From assembly GCA_027574665.1 (NCBI GenBank), contig CM050653.1, forward strand, positions 11,864,664 through 11,928,663: a stretch of 64,000 nt of DNA, in the 5' to 3' direction. The DNA comes from Rhynochetos jubatus (Eukaryota; Chordata; Aves; Eurypygiformes; Rhynochetidae). Below are positions 12,766 through 25,789 of this stretch, in pieces. Made by a program: the position numbers and the translations under genes. How positions within the stretch are numbered: position 1 is the first letter of the stretch; each line of letters begins with the position of its first letter. A model generated the notes under the pieces. That model had not been told where the DNA came from. It saw only the letters and a program-made list of their open reading frames with translations, and made no database searches.

Positions 12766-14170
12766 CTTTTGCAGTCCTGGGTGATAGGTTCAACCAAGCA
12801 AGTAACATTCTGTATGCCTAATAATAATAATAGACATAAACTTTTCTTAATTCTGAATAAACCTGAAAATGTGGGAAAAGCTCGTTTTTACATTTTATCC
12901 TTTTCCTCTGTGAGAGAAACTTGAGTTTCAGGTGCATCATTTCTTCCTGCCCTACAAGCTATTTCACATACTGAGATTTACAGGGATCTGTTTAGTCGAT
13001 CCCTACTCTGAGAGACGACCTGGTCACAGTATAGAAGCATTATCAGAAGAACAGAACGCTGGATCCAAGAGCTGTTTAATCTAGCAGAGGCAAGAATAAC
13101 ATGGAAGGAAAACTAAGAGTGAAAGCCTCATCAGCAACGAATACTATTTTAACAACACGTGCAAAGAGGATTGGAACAGATGGTGCCTTCTCCACTACTT
13201 TTTGTCTTCAAAACAGGCACTTCAGTGTCCAGGTGATGGTGACCTTTACTGTAATAGTCTGGTGTCTGGGCCACTCCGTCAGGCTGAGGGAGAGCTGGGC
13301 AGGACCTGCCCTGGGGATGACAACTAGAACACCACATTTTCCTCTCCTCCTTTCACAGCTCCCTGGTCTCCATCAAGCAACAACCTCTCTCCAATGCCTT
13401 TAAAAGGAAAACAAGTGATAATTTAGATTAACTTCGATGGCTAATGATTTTTCTGAGATCTAGTGTCTACAAGAGCTTCCCTAAATTAAGCAGACAGGAT
13501 CCCCCTGTAATACAAACATGTTTTGGTGACCCAGGCTTCAAGTATTTCTTCCTTCAAGTCCATGGACAAGGGTGCAGCCCCCATCTGCTCAGCTCAGTCT
13601 TGCGAAGGGGCTGCACACAGCCGTAACTCTGTGCCAACAGCCTGATACATTCAAAATAAACTTCTTTTTTTTTGATGGTGGGTTGTAGTAACTGTCACAA
13701 AATTTTTAAAAGTGGAATTTTCCTACAGCCCACTGGAGAGGTGTTAAGTGATTAAAATAACGCGTGTTTTTATTTATAGGACATATTAACTGTACTTTGA
13801 TGGGCCAGGAAACTTTGCTCTTTCAAAATAAGAAGTGATTAACAGTTGAATATGCTTTCTAAAGCTGTTGCATCGGCTTCTGCTGTTCAGACTGCTGATG
13901 CTTTAATATTTTGAAAAGCAAATTAAATTAACTCTCCGGTGTAATATACGTTTCACATACACACAGGCACCCAGATTCGCTTGTTTTGGATGAGACCATG
14001 ACTGTATTAACAGAAACATTTCAGAGAAATCTATTATTTACTGGTTTATCTTCAGCACAAAGCACTCCGTAATGGAGGCAGTGTTTTGGTTTTTTCACGT
14101 GAAGCACTGCAGTGCGGTCCCACACATCCCAGGACTGGTGCTGGGAGGAGGCAGCTCTCTCAGGGCGCAG

Positions 14171-14336
14171 CGGTAGCTCCCTCGTTGTGTGTAGTTCACG
14201 GTGCTTCCCAGACGCCTGCGTACCCTTGCTTGTCTCAGTACGGGTGTTGGGATATCTTTCATAAGGTGCATTCCTACTGATATCCCTTTTAATGCAGTGG
14301 CAGAAGTTTCCAAAAAGACATTTAAACTGCCAAAAT
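14171..14336. repeat. Unassigned dispersed repeat, copy B
   Basis: This is the partner of 11771-11935, in the same orientation and almost exactly 2.4 kb away. The flanks outside the block do not resemble those of copy A, which argues for a dispersed element over a larger tandem duplication. Unlike copy A, no direct repeat is visible around it. Confidence 0.75.
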
Positions 14337-15145
14337 CTGTAGGAGTGGCAGCACTTAAGGACCCAGCCTGTCTGCTGTACCGCTGGCAAGAAGGTCTGCT
14401 TCGCTTGCTGTGTACCGAGGGCATTCTGTACAACGGGAACCCTTAAAAATAAACAGAGTAATTCTTATTCCTAAAGCATCTATTATTGGCCTTATTCCTA
14501 ATGACTTTTGACATAACTCCGTAAACTTCCACCAGTCCCACTGTGCCGGAAGCGTGCTCTCCAGTGTTCCCACTGCATCTGTCCATCAGGTGCATTTTGC
14601 TTTCCCGTAGGCTTTACTTATCAGCATTTTGTTGCCTCTGAGCCTGATTCAGCCTGAGTGGCACAAGGCTGGTTTGGAGAGCGTGCATGGGCCATGTGAA
14701 CTGCTGAAAGCAGCAGGGTTAGCCATGGGTCACAGTTTGGGGCTTGCTGGTAAGTCTGTATGAAGTAAGGACCGGCGGTGAGAATTAGGCTGAGTTGATG
14801 GGAACGTTACCTCTTGGCTTTGAGGTGCTCAGGGGGCTAGAAAGTGTGGGACTGGAGGCATTTTACTGGCATACCGATCTTCTGTCAGAGAGAACATAAC
14901 GCTTAGAACTCGGGATGAAGTAACCGGGATTTGGTTTGCCTTTTTTGTTTTTTTTCCCATTTGACCTGTCTACACACGTCTAAGCCTCAGATTCCAAACC
15001 AAGCTTTAATCCCTTCTCCTCTGGAGCCCTTGGAGGTGGAAAACAAAGTTGTGGTAAATCATATCATTACACTTTAATAGCCAATGAACAGTAAGCAACA
15101 TTTTTTCCTCCCAAGGGAGTTATTTAATGTTTAATGAAAATACCA

Positions 15146-15153
15146 ATTTGCAT
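15146..15153 (+). promoter_or_regulatory. Octamer motif ATTTGCAT in an AT-rich block
   Basis: A perfect POU octamer lies within a block (about 15050-15300) rich in TAAT homeodomain cores. The motif is common by chance. Function is inference only. Confidence 0.25.
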
Positions 15154-16186
15154 AATTCAATTGGAGTATAAAGGTCACCATCATTCTGTCACTAGGATAA
15201 CAGGGTAATTACTTAAGATAACTATCTTCCAGCCATAAAAGAACGTTAATTTGTTGAAAAGGAAAATTTAAAATTATTGTATTTTAATTATTCTAGCATC
15301 TTTATTCTAATTTTCAGAGCGTCAGTCCTGCTGCAGCACAGCTCTCAAAGCTGTGTATCGCTTTCTCAAAGGCAGTGGATATTGAGACCTGGCAGACCAG
15401 GCTACTGTACTAGCTCCTAAAATCCTTCCGTTTGCTCCACGCTTTTCCATCTGTCTTATTCACCTTCAGCACGTGACAGCGAACATCTGCAAACCCAAAC
15501 AAATGGCAACAACAACTGTACATATGAGGAGTCTGAGGGCGTTGGAGCAATGGTCCGGGCGTCTCAGGCAAGGACGCAGCGGTCCCACACCACGTCCCCG
15601 CTGAAGGAGGGGAACGTTCTCGCTCTGTGCCGGTGTCAGGTCTCCAAGCAGACCACTCTGTCCTACTCCATCACCAAATGCTGTTGGGTCACGAATAAAA
15701 TATTATCCAAACTGGGGCCTGTTTTTTTAGGTTGTGGTCTAAGAGGAAATGAGAGTGGCTCTTAGTAAAGCACAGCTAGGCCAACAGCTGGAAACCTGCT
15801 GAGCCTTTGCACAGCCAAGCCCGGCCAAGGACACAGACATCAGTGCACTCACACAGGAGCAAGCAGCGTATGGAAACATCTGCAGGAACAGCAGATGCTG
15901 ACTCCCTCACAGCTGCACACTATACGCTGCTTAGGGCCACGGGCCATCACCATGCCCGGATGGTTTGCAAGGAGGATCCAAAACTGGCATCCAGCTGTGC
16001 TGGAGCACTCTGCATTCCCAAAGGAATGTGTCAAGAACTGGCCTGCAACAGGGACTTCCTAAATTGCTAGTACCTGCAGTGCAGCCACACTCATACAGGA
16101 GCATCGTGGCATTGGAGCAAACGGTGTCACCTTGTACTTCAGAGTACGTCCTCCTGCTCCTCTGGGAAGACTCCTACCAGGGCCAT

Positions 16187-16234
16187 ACACAGTGCTTGTA
16201 AAGATTACACGGTGCTTGTAAAGATGACACAGTG
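16187..16234. repeat. 20-bp tandem repeat, about 2.3 units
   Basis: The unit acacagtgcttgtaaagatt is followed by a second unit with two differences and the start of a third. It is a short minisatellite-like duplication. Confidence 0.8.
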
Positions 16235-19037
16235 TAATAAACTCCTTTTCCCCCCTCACTGTAAAGCCAAGGTGGTTTCTTCCTTACGTTGTAGGTGCAC
16301 CATACGGGTGTCTTTAACACTGGGAAGTGACCCTGTTGAGTTACTGTTTGCAAAGACCTACTTTTTCAACGGAGCACAATAGACCAAAGCCACACTGCCT
16401 CATTTAATGATTGCTCCTGCACAAAGCTTTCAAATAGTAAGCATTAACCTATTTTAAACCTGAGCAAGGTAAACATTTCATTTAGTATTCACTTAACTCC
16501 ACTTTAGCTCAATAAAACCTCTGCTGCATTGGAGAAGGTGAAGAGGGCAATATGATTAAGACGACATGATTAGGACAGGGCAGACAGTGTTTCTCTCAGA
16601 TGAGGGTTGAGGAAATCCTGTTCTTTTCTTTGAAGAGGGCAGCGCAGGTCCGCCTCGGCCGGGCCAGGATAGAGGTGAGCTCTAGGCACCAGGTTCCCAG
16701 GCCCCCCATCCATGGTGAGCCAGAGTATGACCATCTCAGGCATATTTTCCACCTCCTTCCCAGCTACCTTCTCAGAAGCCAGCTCGGTTGGGAGCTGTGG
16801 CTGGTAACTTCAGTTTTGAAATCACATCCCATGTGATTTCCAAATGCAAAACTCTCATTAAAGAGAAGTGAAGCACAATAAAAATAGGCTTTAGAGGACT
16901 GGCCTGTCTAGTCTGTCAAGAGGACAATCCAACAGCCCAGGGAAAAAGGAAGGTCCTTATAGGACAGTATTACTGACACACAAAGGCATATAAAAATACA
17001 CCAGTGGCTTTTTTGGTATCCTTCGTGACCGTGGCCAATAGCAGATGTATGGAAGAGCTTCCCAACAGCAGCGTTTCCATACAATATCCCAGCCTTAAGC
17101 CATCTGAAATTTAGGTCTCTTGAAACCACAAGTGGCATCTTTGACTTTGAAACAATTAATGTAACTCAGCATCTAAAAATAACCCCATGGAGTCATACGT
17201 TCTCTTGTTCTTCAGCATTTCAATCATTCCAGCTACTCCACAGTGTCATAAAACACCTTTTTGAGAAAGAAAAATACCCAAAAATTTCCCTAGAGAGAAA
17301 TATTTTAGAATAAATGCATCCTCTCGCTCCTTAAAGCGCATACCTAAATCGTGTTGTCTCAGAAAGCGCTGAAGGCTCTGGATGAGGATGGGGAAGTTCT
17401 GGCTGGTCCTTGGTGCCCCGAGGCAATGCGTGGCTGGACCTGCGGTGGCCCCACCAGCTTGTGTACGCTTCAGCCTGCGCCGAGCTCTCACTCACAAGAG
17501 CTCAAAACCTGAAAACAACGAAACTGGTAAAAACCTGATTCTTCTCCAAAAATGGGATCTTTGGTGGAAGTGCCATGTGAGCCAAGAGAGGAGCAGTGCA
17601 TCAGCACCAGGCTCAGAGCAAACACCAGGAGTTCTGCTGAGGGACCGGCGCCGGCCCCACTGTGACGCTGCTCCTGCGGCCAAGAACGCTCACTCCCTAG
17701 CTGGCAACGTAACACGGAGCGGGGAAACTGTCTTCACTAGCGTTACGCACTTTTCCTTCTTCAACCAAAAGTTTGAAGGAGGCGCAGAAGCATGGTGGGA
17801 CCGCAAATACTGCGTGAACTGAATCTACAAGCACGTAAACCCCTGCTGTTCATATTCTGCGGCTCAGGTCGTTTCTGGTAGCACCCAAAATCACAAGAAT
17901 CATCTGTAGAATGCTCAGATTATTTAAAATAATAGTATCCTGTTCACATACACTACAATTTTACATCCATGTTCTTCGGGAGCGTATGAAGGGAACGAGG
18001 TTAAGCCGGGACCCGGATTTCGGCATGCGTTTTTTTCTTTGAGTACAAAAAGGAAAAGGTTGAGACACCTTCATTTAGGTGGCCTCGATTCATCATCCAA
18101 CGCCAGCTCCTGAGCTTGCGATGCATCGTCGTCACTCTGCGTGACGAGTACTGCCCAGCACCCGGAGCACGGTGGGTACCCAAGAACTGCTGCGCCCTCC
18201 TTTGGGAAGTGTTGCCCTCAGGGAATGGCAGGTCTGTAACACGAAACCCTCAGCGAGTGCTTCAAACAAAACCAGTCTGCGAGGTGCTCCAAAGGAAAAG
18301 GAGGTAGAAGCCAGATAGCATCTCCCCCTGCCCCACCCGCTTCAAACTAATGTGACCTGAAAGCTCATGCCTTAATTGGCTTGGAAATTAAATTACACTG
18401 GCTCCTCCTGGTGGCTGATCACACCAAGCTCAACACGCGAGGATGTGGTTATCAGCAATTAGCAGGCACCTTCATTTGGATGAGCAGCCATGTGTTCTGT
18501 GTATACTGCGGTGGAGCCCGGAGCCTTCAACCCAAAGTATCCAGCCTCCTGTTGTATCTGTCACGAATACTAATGGCCACCACATTTGACTGTTGCATCG
18601 TTAACATTTTGCTGATCGTCTTCAGCATCACCGGAGGTTGGGGTCTGCAGCGGTACAGCTTGCTAAGGGGCTACACCTGGTGCGCGCTGCTGGGATTCAG
18701 CTGTGCACGTTCCGCCCCAGAAGGGAAACGGGAATAACACAGCTGAAAAGGTCACTGCTGGAGGGGGTGACACAGAGTCAAATGCTAAAGGAAAGCTGCT
18801 GGATTATGATTTCAGCCGGTCTGTGCTAAGCAAGCCCACCTAGGATTCATCTTTTTAATGGCACAACTCCCCTCTGCGGTACCGAGGAGCCAGCCTCACC
18901 CCACATGGAGAAGCTCGCCTCAAGAGGCGTGTCAGAGGACACTCTATTTTCATGGTAAGATGTGAATAAGTACGCTGCACGAAAGCAGGCCTGGTGACTG
19001 AGCATGCTGGCAGGCTAGCCCGGAGCCCTGACTGCCT

Positions 19038-19847
19038 TTGAAGGGCTGTGGTTATAATTACTGTCACCACTGCTTGCATCAGGAGCTACAACCCCGTGGA
19101 TTTGGAGCCTCATCACTTTTAGTCAGCGCTTCAAAGCCGTCTCTCTCTTACGCACGCCTAGTGCTTCTCTTGACCTATTTTTGGACAGTGAGAAATTATT
19201 TATTTTTATACGTAGACTTCCCAATTAACCATGACGATACAATGAACAGGGGACTGGGAGGAACAGGAGAGACCTACCTGGCTCTGCACTCTCACCCAGA
19301 CAGTAACGCAACAGCCTGCGACGTAATGCTGACTGGTGGTACGGAGAGCCGCCTCACTGAAAATGCCGGCTGGTGCTACAGAACGCAGAAAGGGGATGAG
19401 GATTACCTCAGGCTGTGCTTTGTCAGATGTTCTGTGAAGAAGAAATTCACACAGGCCAGAACCTGTTATAGTTGTGAGATACACCACCTCTACTGGTTCC
19501 CTCTCCTGACAGCTGAAGTGTTTAGTAATTGGACTGTATCAAGGGTGTATCTAGTTGTTGTGGTGAAATCCTACTCTGAAATCATATGGTGCAACACAAA
19601 TGCTCAGGGGAGTTCCAGGAGTAGGATAAGTTTTTGGGTTTATGGTCAAACAAATGGATCTGTGCTTCCCATTACATTGGCGTGTTCTGTTGTAGCTCCA
19701 ACATCAGTGCTGTGGAAGCAGCCCACAGCTCACATACAACGTTTGCACTTCAGACACAACCCTCCTCTGTTAAGCCTCAATGAGCATCCATCCACAGGCA
19801 CCTTTCACCTCCCACGCTGCGTCATCTCTATGGAGAGACAGAGCTGA
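19038..19847 (+). CDS. Unrecognised 269-codon open frame (doubtful gene)
   Basis: An uninterrupted ATG-to-stop frame of 269 codons lies outside CpG islands and outside the recognised repeats. The product begins MKGCGYNYCHH and ends VISMERQS. It has scattered cysteines and a hydrophobic stretch near residues 38-60 (including LVLLLTYFW), but I recognise no domain. No promoter, splice sites or close poly-A signal stand out, and there is no homology I can name. For sequence of this composition the length is somewhat above chance expectation. It could be a chance frame, part of an undescribed lineage-specific transcript, or an old unrecognised insertion. Confidence 0.15.
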   Translation: MKGCGYNYCHHCLHQELQPRGFGASSLLVSASKPSLSYARLVLLLTYFWTVRNYLFLYVDFPINHDDTMNRGLGGTGETYLALHSHPDSNATACDVMLTGGTESRLTENAGWCYRTQKGDEDYLRLCFVRCSVKKKFTQARTCYSCEIHHLYWFPLLTAEVFSNWTVSRVYLVVVVKSYSEIIWCNTNAQGSSRSRISFWVYGQTNGSVLPITLACSVVAPTSVLWKQPTAHIQRLHFRHNPPLLSLNEHPSTGTFHLPRCVISMERQS

Positions 19848-22800
19848 GGAGCACAGTGTCCCCAGAAGGAAGAAAAGCAGGAAGCCAGAGGACACCAGAG
19901 TTTTCAACACGCACAAACAAAGGCAAGATGCTCCCCTCTTCCATCAAGAATGAGAAAAAGGCCCAGGAAGAGCAGAGAAAAGATAGAAAAATGTATAGGT
20001 GTGGTCACGGATCTGGGCCAGGGACACCTGAGAACACAACTGCTGGTCTCCTGAGGAACAACACGTTTTTCTCAGTTTGGAGATCAGATGAGAGGAGAAA
20101 CATAGCCCAAAATGCGTAATAAGGAAGAAGGTTTGAAAGGATTTAGATCTATATTTTAATGGGGGAGATGTAATTTAACCATGCAGATATGAGCAGTAGT
20201 AGGGGTAATATGCATATAGGCAGTGGGAAACCCTCAGAAGTGGGTTATGTCTGTAAAACATAGCTTCCCCCAGGCTGGCCCAGGAGCAACCACCTCTGCC
20301 AGTGCAGCATCTCTATGAGGAACATGAGCGTGGGCAGCCTGGGTCGGACTGAAGCTCTGACTAGCCTTGTACTCTGCCTCTACTAGCTTACAGCTGATGT
20401 CCAGAAAAGCTTGTGAGAACGAGGCAATGAGTAGTTTTACCTCCCTGAATCGAATATACTCTGGCCCAGCCTCCAGTAATCTGCAGCTCAGGGACTTGCT
20501 GAGCCAGAGGTAGCGTCTCTACGTTTAACGGTTGCTCATGGACACCTGGCTGAGTCTATTCTCATGGAGCAGGAACCCACGCTGTTCACTCGTGTGCGGC
20601 TGTGCCAGCTCACCAAGAGACACCCCACTGGTGTTGCTGTCCTAGTTAAGTGGCATGTGCTATATTTTCACTTTATCTAGGCCATAAAGTCAATACAAAA
20701 TTTTTATCATATTGTAGCATTGAAAAGTGGAGAGGATTATTTCTATAGGTGTGAAGACTTTGAAGGTGACAGTACCATATTTCTTTAGGACTGACTTTGT
20801 GTTTGTTCCTGCAGTGCCTGTTACGAGGAGATCATACGGTATGTTGGGAATAGCTCTGTGCTGCTAAAGATACCTTTTTTTTCCCAAACATCTCTGTGTG
20901 TAGTTCCCTTCTTCTCCATATTTAAAGCAAACGGTCCATTTTCATATAATTGTTATGTGGAGTCAGAGGCAAATATTGATAGGTAGTGACAGAATTTAAT
21001 TTATTTCTTTGTTGAAGATTGATTTTTCTTGGGCTTTGACAGCACTGGCTGCCTTCCCAGAAACATCTCTGAATTTATCATCGCTGGGTGCCAAACTGAG
21101 ACAGAAGGAACAAGTTTTAAATATAAAACTCCTCAAACTGTCGGGACATTTCAGTGTGATGAAGTTCCAGCCATAACCCTGGGTGCCACAGAGTAAGGAT
21201 GGCTGAGAGGAATCGAGGCAGTGAATTAACGGTGTTAATGGAGGGAGATCAGCTTTAGAGAGGGGCGTCCCTGCCTGCCAAGGGGTAATTACTCCTCACT
21301 CCTAACTTTTGGTTCCTGCTGAAGATCATTTCCTTCTCTGTCCCAGTTGTGTCTAGGCAATGAGCAAAAGAAATGAGCGTATAAGCTAAAACAGACCCAC
21401 CCATCTGCAATATTTTGCAGGCTCCAACGCTCAGAGCCACCAGGAGAACGCAGCTGCTCGACTCGCTGATGGGCAGAAGTCTCCCTTCATGGTTCCCGTC
21501 AAAGCTCATGGCCTGGCTTTCTCAGTGTTCCCTGCCGACCGACACCCTCAGCTTCAACAGCTCCCTCCTGCCCACGGCTCCTGCGGAGGAGCAGGGCGAA
21601 GCCTGCTGCCGAGGCACGCCCAAGGTGACATTCCTCGGAGGCACACGGAGATGTAGTTGCTGATGTGACGGGCATCGTAATTATCAGCGTGAGTCACTGG
21701 AGCTCCACAGGCTTGTTCCACGGCTGAGCCTAGCCACGGTGCTCCTCTCATAAAGAATAGCTTCGGTGGACACTCCTGGTATCATCCCACCAGACAAATC
21801 AGGAGCTGAGGCAAAGTAAGTTGGATTTTGTACTAAACTGCAAACATTAAATACTCGATTGACTTCATTAGACTGGACTTAGAGTGAAGGTATTTAGCAC
21901 GGTGCCAGGGGCCATGGTTGTCCGCAGCGGGCAAGGAGCAGGCTGCTGACGGCGATCCTTGTGAGCATGCACCGCACCATTCAGCCTGTGACGTTAGCAT
22001 GGCATTTTTCCGAGTAAAAAGGTAATGGCTACTCCTTGTTAGTTTGATCTGTCTGGGCAAGCGCTCAGCGCATCCTTCGTGCAGGGGTCACAGCAGGAGG
22101 AGGTGGAGCCAACAGAAGCAGAGAGGAGAGGTGGTAGAGCAGTGTCAGGGGAAACACCCTCTTTCCTCAAAAAAGAAGAACAAAGCAGTTAGCAAAAAGT
22201 CTGGGTACCCGGCAAGATCAAACCAACCTCCACTACTCAGCCTGTGCAGAGATCTTACCCTCCTTGCAGCAACGCCGGCCAAGCGTCTCATTCCCGCCGT
22301 TAAAAACTGTCTTTAATTTAAAGGAAAAGGGCCTCCAATTGTGCTGATCTCTGGATTCCACCACCTCAGGGAAACATGGAAGGCCCTTCTCACTTGCCCA
22401 GGTGGGAAAGTGAAAGCCCACAACCCACACTTTTCCCTAGGGAATTCCTTTCCCTGCATAGTGAACTCCCATCCTGGTGAACCCAACTTCCTCTGAGTGA
22501 CGGGGGAGGTCTTACTGCTGCCAGGAGAACCTGGTTGTCTCTCCTCTCAGTGAGAATCACCTCCCAGCTGATTCATTATGGGCTGGAGAGAAGAAACTCT
22601 CTTTTTTACAAGGATCTCGCCTCTCTGAAGGCTGTTCTTTAAATTCTGCTCCCCCCGGGCTCGGCAGTAGTGGCTGGCGCTGTGAAGCATAGCAGCCTTC
22701 GCTGATAAGCTCTGAACCCGGCGTATCTCCCTTTCTTTGAATGTTTTCTACCAGGAGAGCAACCAATCTGTATTTCCTACAAAAATCACTTCTGGCTGCC

Positions 22801-22893
22801 AGGCTGGGTGGGCGTTTGACTGACAGGGTTGTGTAGGGTTCCTGCTGACTGCAGCATTGAATGAAGCAGCGTGTCATGTAGAGAAAGGACAAA

Positions 22894-22908
22894 GGGGGGG
22901 GGGGGGGG
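22894..22908 (+). repeat. 15-base poly-G tract
   Basis: Fifteen consecutive G residues. Such tracts can fold as G-quadruplexes and are prone to length errors in sequencing and assembly. Confidence 0.8.
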
Positions 22909-23352
22909 ACAGTGTGCTAGTGATGACACTTAAGGCACAGGCTACCCCAGCTGTCCCCAGGATCTGGTGGGGTGCAGTGCCCACCTCCCGCAGAGCACCT
23001 CTGCCCGCGCCCGCCTGGCCCCCACCACCTTGGCTCCTGCCCTCCTTCCAAGCAAAAGTGCTATAAAAGGTAAGTTTTTCTGGCCGAGCAAATTATTGCC
23101 AGTTAATTTGCACCCCTCCAGTTTCAAGCACGGCTCAGGTCTGGGATACCGCCGCGCTGCAGAGATTGCAGCCAGCCCGTCGTACCACCGGCTGAACGTC
23201 AGCACAGCCGAGCCACTGCCATCACTTCAAGTTGCAAAAGATAGAAAATGTTCCTCATGGCTTTGTCTGGCAGTTTTCTTAAAAACAAAACCAAAAAGAG
23301 CTACAGAGAGCCACTCTAGACGTGCTGCTTTTACTAAGTTCAGCGCTGGAGG

Positions 23353-23908
23353 TCATCACAGAATCACAGAATGGTTTGGGTGGGAAGGGACCTTAAAGAT
23401 CATCCAGTTCCAACCCCCCTGCCATGGGCAGGGACACCCTCCACTAGACCAGGTCGCTCCAAGCCTCATCCAGCCTGGCCTTGAACACTTCCAGGGATGG
23501 GGCACCCACAGCTTCTCTGGGCAACCTGTGCCAGTGCCTCACCACCCTCTCCGGGAAGAATTTCTTCCTGATATCCAATCTAAATCTCCCTGCTTTCAGT
23601 TTAAACCCATTACCCCTTGTCCTGTCACTACAGGCCCTTGTAAAAAGCTCCCCCCAGCTTCCTTGTTGGTCCCTTCAGGTACTGGAAGGTGCTGTAAGGT
23701 CTCCCTGGAGCCTTCTCTTCTCCAGGCTGAACAAGCCCAACTCTCTCAGACTGTCCCCATAGCAGAGGGGCTCCAGCCCTCTGAGCGTCTTCGTGGCCTC
23801 CTCTGGACTTGTTCCAACTGGTCTATATCCTTCTTATGCTGAGGGCTCCACAGCTGGACACAGCACTGCAGGTGGGGTCTCACAAGAGCAAAGTAGAGGG
23901 GGAGGAGG
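23353..23908 (-). mobile_element. CR1 LINE 3' region, inverted
   Basis: The segment begins on the + strand with tcacagaatcacagaatgg, the reverse complement of the CR1 tail. It extends about 550 bp through the 3' UTR and into the sequence for the C-terminus of the ORF2 reverse transcriptase. Read on the - strand, it matches the + strand copies at 12616-12765 and 34335-34532 at its 3' end and the ORF2 end of the copy at 25790-26492. A 291-codon open frame on the opposite strand (22967-23842) is antisense to this element and is not a gene. Confidence 0.92.
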
Positions 23909-25789
23909 TCCTGTGTTCATTATGGTCCAGTCCTGCTCTTTGTTCTCTGAGTCCTGCATACCTGGTGGTGTCGGCCTCTGCGCTTGGTCTATCTGAGCAT
24001 GCAAGGAAGGGTGGTCAGGAGGCTACAAAAGACATTCCTCACACTGAAAGGACTAGCACAGGTTTCTGGCTTGAACTAAGTGCGCTGGGTGGATTTCAGC
24101 ACACACAGGTGGGAGAGAAGTCCCTACCCCCGGGCCTTGGATCATACGCGTGCTTCGGTCCCACCGTGGTGCCCTTGTAGCACAAGAATACCATATTGAA
24201 GAAGGTCTGAGGAGCTCAGTCTGAGTATAGCGGGGCTTCTCTTTCCTGTCCAGCTAACTTGCAAAGTGTGGGTTAAGATTTCAGCTGTTTAGGTAACATT
24301 TCCTGTATTAAAAAAAAATCAAGGGCTTGCCTGTGCACTAGAGAGCATCCTTAGGCAGGTTTAAAACTGTACAACACATCTTAATGCTTGAGAAATCATG
24401 TGAAATACAGGATGTACAAGAAAACTGGAGTAAAGAAATGGGAGTACACTGTAATACCATAGCAGCCTTTTAAAAGATTGATCCTGGGCATAATCTCTAT
24501 CTCAAAATGTAGCCCTCAAGAATTACCATTAAGAGGGATAATAATTCACTGGCTATATCAAAGCATAACGAGTTCACAAGCAAAAATTCATTAAGGAAAA
24601 CTCTTTCTTGATAAACTACAATGAAAATGACTGGAGGGATTCACACTTGTGCCCTTGAGATGTGTCAGTTCTCTGGAAATTGAATACAGAATTTAGTGTC
24701 CGCAGGCACCTTCCTCAGAAATAGCAGGGATAAATCACAGCTATGCTAAGCCCAGCCAGCAAACTCCATTTCTTTCCTAAATCAAGTCCTGGTGTCCACA
24801 AAGTTTCCACTACAAGGTATGTAGGAGGTAGGACAGAGCAGAGGAAAATAACAGGGGGATGTCCAGGAAGGTTTTTGTGCAGTGAGATGAGTAGGACTGT
24901 GGAGGAACACCAGGCATGCGTGGGAGACCTTTGCTGCGCACCGCTTACGGCTGCACCCCGTAGAGCTCTGATACACGTGCCATGAGGATTTCCCCTGTGT
25001 GCCCAAGGGCGATGAAGTAGCTGTTCCATAAGGTCAGGCTTTAAAATAGATCTTTAATTCCTTTTTGCCACACACGTGGGGTCTACAGATAGGGACTCGC
25101 TCTGATACTGAAAATGTTCTGCATTCGGGGCCACTCAGAAAAATTGCATTGATGTCTCAGTGCCAATATACAGTGGGTGCCAGTGTATCTGTGAATATGT
25201 GAATGTATATTGAAGGGCAGGTAAAATCCTTCCTCTGCCAAAATCAGCCCAAATCAGTAAATTTGTTTATTTATTATTACCAGAGCACACAGGAGTCCCT
25301 AATCATGTGTGTGGATATACAGACTTCCTTCTAGAAGAGAACCTAGCCCTGGAATGCAGTAGAACTGGGGTTTCACCTTCACCTGTAGTGCTCTGTGAGT
25401 TTTCTTGAGTTATGTTTTGCCCGAATCTTGAGAAGAGTGCTTTTAACCACGCTGCTTTTGTCAGGCCCACAGGGGTAGGGCCGCAACATCCCCCTAAGAT
25501 CTATTTCCTAGTCAGCAAAAAGCAAAGTTAATGGTGATGGTTTACCTCTAGGATTTGGGAGATTGCTGTGAGGACACTGCTCTGATATTTCTGAGGATTC
25601 ATCTAGCTATCAGCATAGGTTGTTTTCTCACTATTTTGTTTCTTGAAGATAATCTTCCGGCACAGGCTGTATGTTCAGAGAACTCCACGGGCCGTACAGC
25701 TGATCTCATCCTATCTGCACGCACCTCTAACCCAGAAACTTGGCTTTCAGTGTGAAAACAGTGAAACTATCATGAGACCTAAGGGGGGT
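23909..25789. other. Non-genic stretch
   Basis: I see nothing identifiable here. Overlapping open frames near 24715-25029 are short and lie on both strands. Confidence 0.55.

Larger units (their letters stand above)
12766..23352. other. Long non-genic stretch
   Basis: No exon of a known gene is recognised. Items worth marking inside it are the second unassigned repeat copy (14171-14336), an AT-rich block with an octamer motif (15050-15300), a 20-bp tandem repeat (16187-16234), a weakly CpG-richer patch near 17400-17740, a 269-codon open frame (19038-19847) and a 15-base G tract (22894-22908). By synteny, LARP4B should lie leftward on the - strand, but none of its coding sequence is recognised here. 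Confidence 0.55.

Noticed and set aside
22967-23842. 291-codon open frame
   Set aside because: Its second half lies antisense to the CR1 element at 23353-23908. The frame is a by-product of the repeat and has no protein motif.
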